A stretch of DNA of 64,000 nt from DTKD01 sp964494345 (lineage in GTDB: Bacteria; Armatimonadota; UBA5829). The DNA is taken from positions 1 through 64,000 of the forward strand of contig CAZBSI010000006.1 of assembly GCA_964494345.1 (NCBI GenBank). Reading direction: 5' to 3'. Positions within the stretch are counted from its first letter, which is position 1, and every line of letters begins with the position of its first letter. Made by a program: the position numbers and the translations under genes. Shown in pieces: positions 61,728 to 64,000 of this stretch. The notes under the pieces are model-generated. The model worked only from the letters and a program-made list of their open reading frames with translations. It had not been told where the DNA came from and ran no database searches.

Positions 61728-63509
61728 CTACTCAGGCCAGCCGGAGGCTCTTTCCCTGTCCACACAGGAGAAGAATTCGTGATCTATATTCACTGCCATA
61801 GGCTCTGTGATCCCACGGCGAAACTGCTGAAGAGGCTCCAGGGCTTTTCTCTTCTCATCATCAGATTGCGCTTGAGCTATAGCCACGCTGGTTTGGACAC
61901 AGAGCCGGGCGTGCTCCATGCCTGTTCTTAGAAAAGCTACCTTCGCCGCCGCGTCCGGGTCACTTACGGCTTCGCGCTCGGCGGCATCAAGCAGCTTGCG
62001 GGCGGGTTCGAAGCATTCTACGGGAAACCTTTTATAAGCGCTTTTCGGATAAGTTGTCCAATGCGAGGTGCCGTTTTGCAGCACGTCTGTGTGTTGCCTC
62101 GTATATCGCTCCCAATACTCCCAGTATGCTCTCACCTGTTTTGACGCCGCCCCGAACCCGGCATAATATTCTCGCAATATGTTGTCGATTGGCTCACGGG
62201 GTTTGCTGTGCAGCCGGCCGACCACATATAAAACCGGCCCCATAGTCGACCATTGACCGTTAAGGCTGTCGAAATCCGTGCCGATCATCCCGCGTCTCTC
62301 GCAAAACTGGAACTCATCGCCGATCTGACGCGCCCAGTTCTCCGGCATGCAGTAGCCATTTAGCAGATAATTCGGCCGCAGGAAAAGAGAAGCGCCAGAC
62401 TTCGCCCAGCCCTGCCACTGTCGCAGGACCCATTGGTGGTCCTCGGCGGTGCGAGGATAAAACACATCAGCCACAAATCCGACAATCAAACCGGAATCCA
62501 GCTTCATTGGGGTCGGGTCAAAAAGATAATTCAAATAGGCGTAACACGTCACCTCTGCGTTCGGGTCGCGCTCACGTGCCAGTGTCAGCACGTCCATCGC
62601 AAAATGAGCATAACGACGCGCCACATTGTGTGAGTCTCTGTAGTATAAAGGCCGTGGTTTGGGAGCCTCTGCGCCGTCCAAAGCGAGGCAATTCAGACAG
62701 CAGCAGTTGCCGTTTCGGTCGTTTTCGCAGACGTTTACAGTAGTCCTGAGGCCGGTTTGCGGCTGTTGATCGGCCGACCAGTTTTCTACAATCTGTTTCT
62801 GAAGATCGCGGTTTGAGACACACATCGACCATCCTGGGTGGCGCACTCCCTCGGAATCCATCTCAAACCATTCCGGGTGCTGTGATCCATATTTTGACCC
62901 CCAGTCCCCAAACGCGTGGCCGAACTTAACACCATCTGCCCCGTGCATCCGCATTCGTCTGAGCCACAATATCTCATCGGTGCGGTTAGTCCGAAGCCCG
63001 CAGAACCGAAATCGAGGCTTTACTATCTCATCGCGCTTGCTGATGCGAAGCTGGCTATGGTGTGGGACGTATTCTCCCGATTTGCCCGGCCATAGCCACC
63101 GCACTCCCAGGTCGTTGTCCAGAACATCGTAGACTGCAAACAGCGTCCCGACAGGGGTGTCCAGTTTTTTATTAAGTGGATCCCCATCGCCGTCCCCTCC
63201 GACCAGAAACACCGCAGCGCCATCGGATTTAATTTGGTAGGCGTCTCTCGGCAGAGTAGACGCATCAATTCCCGCAGTCTTTGCCGCACGCGTCGCGCCG
63301 AGATATATTCGATCTGCCGATTCACTCCGCAACTCATTTTCCGCGACCACAGGCAAGTCGATCCCCGTCGACTTCTGCACGTAGTATTGCAGCTCAGTTG
63401 CAGCGAGTTGAATTACAGGATACGCTGATTCAGGCACTACTATGACTGTCGCCCAAGCGCAGCTTCCCAGTAGAACCAGCGTTGTCGCGCACAAAATCAA
63501 CCTCAGCAT
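61728..63509 (-). CDS. Secreted DUF4838 glycoside-hydrolase-like protein
   Basis: Exported protein of 593 aa with signal peptide (1-20, possible lipobox GSC). An N-terminal alpha-glucuronidase-N-like beta/alpha domain (~20-140: VIVVPESAYPVIQLAATELQ), then a TIM-barrel-like DUF4838 region (RFRFCGLRTNR, PEWFEMDSEG, VNVCENDRNGNCCC, YAYLNYLFDPTPM). DUF4838 proteins are common in polysaccharide-degrading bacteria, and glycoside hydrolase activity is expected but unproven. The NCCCLNC stretch is a cysteine cluster of the family. It converges with yifB (one base between stops) and follows the RqcH gene closely. Confidence 0.78.
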   Translation of the reverse strand: MLRLILCATTLVLLGSCAWATVIVVPESAYPVIQLAATELQYYVQKSTGIDLPVVAENELRSESADRIYLGATRAAKTAGIDASTLPRDAYQIKSDGAAVFLVGGDGDGDPLNKKLDTPVGTLFAVYDVLDNDLGVRWLWPGKSGEYVPHHSQLRISKRDEIVKPRFRFCGLRTNRTDEILWLRRMRMHGADGVKFGHAFGDWGSKYGSQHPEWFEMDSEGVRHPGWSMCVSNRDLQKQIVENWSADQQPQTGLRTTVNVCENDRNGNCCCLNCLALDGAEAPKPRPLYYRDSHNVARRYAHFAMDVLTLARERDPNAEVTCYAYLNYLFDPTPMKLDSGLIVGFVADVFYPRTAEDHQWVLRQWQGWAKSGASLFLRPNYLLNGYCMPENWARQIGDEFQFCERRGMIGTDFDSLNGQWSTMGPVLYVVGRLHSKPREPIDNILREYYAGFGAASKQVRAYWEYWERYTRQHTDVLQNGTSHWTTYPKSAYKRFPVECFEPARKLLDAAEREAVSDPDAAAKVAFLRTGMEHARLCVQTSVAIAQAQSDDEKRKALEPLQQFRRGITEPMAVNIDHEFFSCVDRERASGWPE

Positions 63510-63512
63510 GTT

Positions 63513-64000
63513 CTACTCCTTCGGGTTGATATCGATTGTTTTCTCATTTCGATATATAACAAACCCTGGCGCCGAACCCCGCGGCTTATTGACGAATTTG
63601 CGCAGGGTGTAGTCCACCGGCACAAGTGAGGAATGTCTTGCATCACAATTCTTTGCGGCCAATTTAGCCGCTTGCATCAGTACCGGCCTGGGCGCACCAC
63701 CTTTTTTGCCTGCCATTCGCACAATTACGTGCGCACCTGTTATCTGCCGGGCATGCAGCCACACATCGTTGGGTCGAGCCACCCGTTGAGTCAGATAATC
63801 GTTGGCAGTAGATGATTCGCCATACAAAATCTCATAATTATCGGCAAATGTCCGGCGAATTCGATGGCCCTCGAACTCGGCTTCCTGTTTCTCACGGACG
63901 ACTTCCTGCCTGAGCATTCCCGACGACGTCAGCGCGGATCGCAGGCTCCGCAGAGAATCGACAGTTTTAGCCGATTCTGCATCTTCGAGCGCCGATTGCA
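63513..64000 (-). CDS. rqcH: RqcH/NFACT-family protein, C-terminal part (runs off the window)
   Basis: The last ~162 codons of an NFACT protein; the frame is open to the window edge, so the 5' part lies beyond 64000. The NFACT-R domain is recognised by GHRIRRTFADNYEILYGESSTAND, then DVWLHARQITGAHVIVR and the basic KFVNKPRGSAPGFVIY. RqcH binds stalled 50S-peptidyl-tRNA complexes and adds Ala tails in ribosome quality control. It lies three bases before the DUF4838 gene, on the same strand. Confidence 0.9.
   Translation of the reverse strand, partial: QSALEDAESAKTVDSLRSLRSALTSSGMLRQEVVREKQEAEFEGHRIRRTFADNYEILYGESSTANDYLTQRVARPNDVWLHARQITGAHVIVRMAGKKGGAPRPVLMQAAKLAAKNCDARHSSLVPVDYTLRKFVNKPRGSAPGFVIYRNEKTIDINPKE

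Overview
The window reads as a chromosomal segment of a Gram-negative-type bacterium rich in large secreted proteins. Pointers are PEP-CTERM sorting tails, peptidoglycan amidases with long Ig/FN3 tails, a DUF4838 glycoside-hydrolase-like protein, an [FeFe] hydrogenase, frequent TTG starts, and intergenic repeats of the 'GTCATTTCGAGCGCAGCGAG' type. The mix suggests Armatimonadota or a neighbouring group. No rRNA or other decisive marker is present, so that is an inference. I found no convincing tRNA, rRNA or CRISPR array.

Layout. 1-4.7 kb: a 1511-residue STAND NTPase with an N-terminal PD-(D/E)XK-like nuclease, resembling Avs antiphage sensors. 4.7-9.8 kb: OsmC-like protein, secreted metallo-beta-lactamase-fold protein, [FeFe] hydrogenase with variant H-cluster motifs, and arsM-arsR. 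10-23.4 kb: three consecutive giant secreted cell-wall enzymes (Amidase_2, C39-like peptidase, GerMN-Amidase_3) that share binding modules and a common C-terminal module. 23.6-33.5 kb: sugar isomerase, PEP-CTERM protein, Pit/DUF47 phosphate uptake, small haem-binding protein, phosphohexomutase, serS, nucleoside hydrolase and an HEPN protein, separated by dense repeat arrays including a 177-bp tandem repeat.

34.9-61.25 kb: an integrative element inserted precisely inside yifB/comM. Its ends share GTGTC. Removing the insert restores one continuous 511-codon yifB frame, ...MNPCPCGFYND.... The element carries a serine recombinase at the left junction, a VirD4/TraG-like ATPase, a zinc-peptidase-like protein with small partners, an orphan adenine methylase, three XRE-type regulators, two lipoproteins, an RHS protein followed by a membrane protein, a C39-peptidase/RHS protein with a DUF1573-rhodanese-MauE cluster, a PEP-CTERM protein, a complete but diverged second yifB, and at the right end a short Argonaute behind a string of small genes with duplicated leaders. 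The joined ends form a recombinase-style dyad (attP). In the excised circle the recombinase frame would run on, without a stop, into the tandem-HTH gene now stranded at the other end, so integration cuts one long frame into two.

61.25-64 kb: the 3' part of the broken yifB, then a secreted DUF4838 protein and the 3' part of an RqcH/NFACT gene on the opposite strand.

The most interesting system is the yifB-targeting element: it breaks a conserved gene, brings a replacement copy whose target site is changed, switches the length of its own recombinase frame by integrating, and carries a short Argonaute cassette with unfamiliar small companions.
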